A DNA stretch of 64,000 nucleotides from Hepsetus odoe (Eukaryota > Chordata > Actinopteri > Characiformes > Hepsetidae): the NCBI GenBank assembly GCA_017165825.1, contig CM029372.1, forward strand, positions 669,466 to 733,465, written 5' to 3'. This document shows positions 60,186 through 64,000 of the stretch, in pieces (within the stretch, counting starts at the first letter, position 1; the number at the start of each line of letters is the position of its first letter). Position numbers and translations under genes: made by a program. The notes below the pieces were generated by a model. That model was not told where the DNA came from and did no database searches. It was given only the letters and a program-made list of their open reading frames with translations.

Positions 60186-60368
60186 AGCATTTAGCAGAAG
60201 CTCTTATCCAGAGCAACTTCCAATTCCTGATTCAGGGACAGTTCCACTGAAGCAACTTGGAGTTAAGGGTTTTACTCAGGAACCCAATGACAGTAGTGCT
60301 GGAGGTGGGATTGGTACCTCTGACCTTTTGTTCCATTGGCAAGCATCCTACCACTAGACCACCACCCA
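60186..60368 (-). mobile_element. SINE, second family
   Basis: Reversed copy of the 56258-56452 type: CATTTAGCAGAAGCTCTTAT, CCTGATTCAGGGACAGTTCC, and head at CCTACCACTAGACCACCACC. Confidence 0.8.
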
Positions 60369-60459
60369 TGTCCTACCGCAAAATCAGCTGATGCACTAGC
60401 CTTTCATTTTTGTAACTGGACATAAGATTAACATAATTTTCAGCTGCTTAGGTTATTTT

Positions 60460-61722
60460 GCTTCAAGTCAAGTCAGTTTTATTTATATAACACTTTTTAC
60501 AATTGTTGTTATCACAAAGCAGCTTAAAAAATCTGGGTCTTAGCCCCAAGAAAATAAAGAAGGAAAAGAAAGAGAAAGTGCATTTCATAAATTAATCAAT
60601 TTAGCGTTGAATTCCGGTAAAACGTGTTACAATAAAATAGTCCGTTAGAGTCTGTAATTGGAAATCAATGAGCTAATAATGGTGCTCCTGTTTGAGAGGG
60701 TGGAGCTTTTGTTAATCTTAGTTAGTGGCAGCAGCTCATGCAGCTGATCCAGTATGATGTAGCTGATCTGAAGCTCAGGTAGGGAAAGAAATCTGATAAT
60801 CGTCATTTCGTCAATTCGGTGGACTAGTTGTTATGGAGTTCAGGAAACTCTCACTCTTGCTTTCCAGAAATGCCTAAGCTGTCCAATGTGCAGGTGGTGG
60901 ACAGCCATCCATCTCAAATAGAGAGAAAGGAATTAGATTTGTTTTGGACTCACAATGTGCAGACCATGAATTTATAGACTGCAGTACTGTGACTCTGGCA
61001 AACCCGCTATTACAGTCTAGCTAAATAGGAAAGAGCCAGGGGTTTTAAACCACACTACCATCAACAAACTCAAGTGATCGCATGAGAGTGGTGGGCTAAC
61101 AGCACCAACATCCCAGTTTACTGTTATTCTCTTTATCCATGACCCTGTGACAGTGGAAGCTGATTCCATGTTTTTCCGGATAACTGAACCCAGATGGACC
61201 ATGTATAATATGAAGTAGGGAACCTAAGACAGCCTTGAGGGACTCCATTATTGATTTTTGTACGAACTGACGTTTCATCATTTACATTTACAAATTGATA
61301 ACGGTTGGTCAAGTATGAATCAAACCAGGAAAGGGCTGTTCCTGTTATTCCAACCAGGTTTTCTAGTTTGTGCAGTAAGATATTGTAGTCTATGGTGTTG
61401 AACTCTGCACTAAGGTCAAGGAGGACTATTAAGGATACCAAGCCTTTGTCAGATGCCATTAAGAGATTGTTTATAGCGCTGTTTAAGTGCTGTGATGTGG
61501 CCGAAAACCAGACTTAAATTTCTCAGAGATGTTATTTTTATACAGATATGAGCACAACTGCTGGGCCACAGCTTTCTCCAGAATCTTTGATAGAAATGAC
61601 GAGCTAGAAATTGATTGATGATTTGTTAACTTGAATGGATCAAGATTAGGTTTCTTAAGTGAAGGCTTAATAACTGCTATTTTGAATGCTTTTGATACAT
61701 AGTCCAGGTTGAGAGATAAAGT
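60460..61722 (-). mobile_element. L2 LINE remnant
   Basis: The minus strand encodes an L2-type RT in pieces (KPSLKKPNLDPFKLTN, FLSKILEKAVAQQL, VLLDLSAEFNTIDYN, GVPQG). The 3' end at 60460-60525 has the L2-style tail in reverse (AAGCTGCTTTGTGATAACAA, ATAAATAAAACTGAC). The RT core and C-terminus are largely deleted, and the 5' side is cut by a SINE. Confidence 0.75.
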
Positions 61723-61982
61723 AAAGTGACTATCCTTGTCATTGTGAAATGCAGCACAGCACAACACAACACAACACAACACAACACAATGAAACTCAAC
61801 CACTGTGTTTTACTCATACACACACGTGCAGCAGGGGGCCAGCTATTGAAAGCGCCCGGGGAGCTCTTACAGGGATGGTACCTTGCTGAAGGGTACCTCA
61901 GGGCAACCTACTGCTGAGGGAATCAAACCCCCAATCTTCTGATCAGGGGCAAACTCCCAAACCACTAGGCCACCCCTGCCCC
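61723..61982 (-). mobile_element. tRNA-derived SINE, tail type B
   Basis: Reversed SINE with an (ACAAC)n run at 61757-61789 in its tail. Its head (GGGGCAGGGGTGGCCTAGTG on minus) directly follows the 3' end of the U2-like sequence on the same strand. Confidence 0.8.
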
Positions 61983-62175
61983 ACTGTTCTTGGAAATACT
62001 GCAACACCAGGTTGATGCATGGAGCGGACGGAGCAAGCTCCTTTACCGTCTCCCTGTTCTAAAAATCTATTTAATATGCCGTCCTCATACCTCATACCTC
62101 AGAGGACGTATCAGATAATATAACTGATAAGAACAGATACTACATTTGATCTTAGCCAAAAGGCTGAGAAGCGAT
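61981..62175 (-). ncRNA. U2 spliceosomal snRNA-like sequence, probable pseudogene
   Basis: On minus it begins ATCGCTTCTCAGCCTTTTGG and continues through GTAGTATCTGTTCTTATCAG, the branch-site-pairing part of U2, and GGAGCTTGCTCCGTC further on. About 195 bp covers the whole RNA (functional U2 is about 190 nt). Differences from the highly conserved U2 include G to A in the 5' stem, a short duplication GGTATGAGGTATGAGG in stem-loop II, and a changed Sm site (ATTTTTAG). No obvious upstream snRNA promoter element was seen. I judge it a retroposed or decayed copy. Confidence 0.8.
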
Positions 62176-62179
62176 GAGT

Positions 62180-62645
62180 TTACTATTTCTAATAGTAGTA
62201 GGTAAGAAGGATCAATAGGAATATGACACTTTTATTGTCAATCAGTTTCTATGTTTGATGTTAACATATAAGCTTGTGTGAATGTTGGGATACCAACACT
62301 CTGACAAACAGACAAAGAAAAAAGGACTTGTTGGAAAATTATATTATTATAATAGTATAATATACAATATAGTACACTACCCATAATGGGAAATTTTGTA
62401 GGATGGGTCTTACTATGCCATTCAAATTCCTTTGGCTCTAAGCCTCATAATTTAGAAATTGTGGACAAAATTGGCTGTGCTTTAGGGTCAGACTGGGCCT
62501 GTGTAGATCATTTCATATGCCTAGGTAATGCTGGGTGGACCTTTCCTTGAAATTTGGTTCTATGTATAGTTTGAAAATAGAATCAGAATAATGATGATAG
62601 AAAGAAGAAAAATCCTTACGGTTTCAACAGGGCTCCAGCCCTGTT
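62180..62645. other. Intergenic, no feature seen
   Basis: AT-rich DNA between the U2-like sequence and the last Tc1 element, with no frame or repeat I recognise. Confidence 0.4.
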
Positions 62646-62648
62646 ATA

Positions 62649-63902
62649 CAGTCCCGATCAAAAGATTAAGGCCACCTGACAAATGGCAAAAAATCATATG
62701 TTGCATGGTTGCATCTTAACAAGGTTCCAAGTAGAGCTTCAGCATGCTACAAGAAGAAATGGGAGTGAGACAAAATATTTCTTTGAGCATGCAGTTTACT
62801 GAAAACAACGCTTAAACTGAAACAGGCTGTTTTACAGCTGATCAAAATCTTAGGACCACATGCCTTTAAAAGGCCAAATCTGTGCAAAAATGTGGATTCA
62901 TTGCCATTTTCTGTCAGGTGGTCACACTCTCATGACATTCTGATGGCAAAGGCAAAATAAACGTTCCCTTTTTGAACGTGGTCAGGTTGTTGAACTGCAT
63001 AAGCAGGGTCTCTCGCAGCGCGCCATTGCTGCTGAGGTGGGACGCAGTAAGACAGTCATTTGGAATTTCTTAAATGATCCTGAGGGTTATGGAACAAAAA
63101 AGTCAAGTGGAAGACCCAAAAAATTTCACCAGCACTGGACGATCCTCGACTCAAATTAAGGCCACTACTGGTGCTGACTGCAGCCTCATAACCATCAGAC
63201 GGCTTCAAAGTCCTCGTCTCCTTGAACGCCATAGAACTGACCATTTGGACTTTGCAAAAGAGCACCAAAAATAGGACATTGAAAGGTGGAAGAAAGTTTT
63301 ATTCTCTGATGAGAAAAAATGTAATCTTGATGGTCCTGATGGTTTCCAACATTACTGGCATGACAAGCAGATCCCACCTGAGATGTTTTCTATGCGCCAC
63401 AGTGGAGGGGGGTGCCATAATGGTCTAGGATGCCTTTTCCTTCAGTGGAACAATGGAGCTTCAGGAGGTGCAGGGGCATCAAACGGTCGCTGGCTATGTC
63501 CAGATGTTGCAGAGAGCATCCCTCATGACTGAGGGTCCTTGTCTGTGTGGTAACAACTGGGTTTTTCAACAGGACAATGCTACAGTACACAATACCCACA
63601 GGACAAGGGACTTCTTCCAGGAGAATAACATTCTTTTGGACCATCCTGTGTGATCCCCTGATTTGGGGGGGGTTTACGGGTTTTTTTGGAGGTGTGGTCC
63701 TAAACTTTTGCTCAGCTGTAAAACAGCCTGTTTCAGTTTAAGCGTTGTTTTCAATAAATTGCATGCTCAAAGAAATGTTTTGTCTCACTCCCATTTCTTC
63801 TTGTAGCATGTTGAAGCTCTACTTGGAACCTTGTTAAGATCCAACCATGCAACATATGATTTTTGCTATTTGTCAAGTGGTCTTAAACTTTTGATCAGGA
63901 CT
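62649..63902 (+). mobile_element. Tc1-like transposon, second family, decayed
   Basis: Ends CAGTCCCGATCAAAAG and CTTTTGATCAGGACT are inverted, and similarity runs over 200 bp inward (CATATGTTGCATGGTTG and its reverse; both ends repeat CTGATCAAAA inside). The plus strand holds transposase pieces: an HTH stretch near 62990-63060, SDEKKCNLDGPDGF (63309 onward) and QDNATVHN (near 63575). Stops and frame shifts break it. Confidence 0.82.
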
Positions 63903-64000
63903 ATATATATAAATATATGGCTACAGCAAGACTTAAAAAGTGCTTTTCAATGCACTTAATATAAAAATATTCATACAAATTATTTAAACTTTTATATTTT

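Overview
This window looks like ray-finned fish (teleost-type) nuclear DNA. It is AT-rich, with short exons split by GT-AG introns, many Tc1-like transposons, tRNA-derived SINEs, RTE and L2 LINEs, and retroviral LTRs. I cannot name the species.

Four host genes can be read from splice signals and protein families. (1) The 5' part of an LGR-type leucine-rich-repeat receptor gene, best matching LGR5, lies on the minus strand (coding exons 1-3 at 9809-9622, 6082-6011 and 4541-4470) and runs off the left edge. (2) A nine-exon tetraspanin, TSPAN8-like, lies on the plus strand (14908-27858) and is divergent from lgr5. The same head-to-head TSPAN8/LGR5 order is known in tetrapods, which supports both names. 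(3) Mitochondrial ribosomal protein S10 (mrps10), seven exons on plus, 36150-38092. (4) A five-coding-exon minus-strand gene (45225-43812) for a 198-residue RGG-box and polyproline protein that I could not name.

The left end (855-4423), inside lgr5 and antisense to it, holds the oddest object. It is an intronless reading frame with a CpG-rich in-frame repeat, about ten ASPM-like IQ motifs and a coiled coil. It is followed directly by a poly-G tract and a TGT...ACA LTR with TATA and AATAAA signals. It looks like host IQ-repeat sequence joined to an LTR retroelement, and it carries one frame break.

The middle (6-36 kb) is introns and intergenic DNA filled with SINEs, LTRs, three deleted Tc1 derivatives, a hAT MITE with a perfect 8-bp target duplication, RTE fragments and one Tc1 element with IR/DR ends. 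The mrps10 and RGG-protein region (36-46.5 kb) is cleaner. It has one assembly gap (43208-43543) whose two flanks are copies of each other.

From 46.9 to 60.2 kb the elements are nested: an RTE LINE is split by a degraded endogenous retrovirus with three LTR copies (47.25-58.74 kb), and the retroviral gag is itself split by a SINE and an L2 LINE. The right end (60.2-64 kb) has an L2 remnant, a U2 snRNA-like sequence joined to a SINE, and a second Tc1 element.
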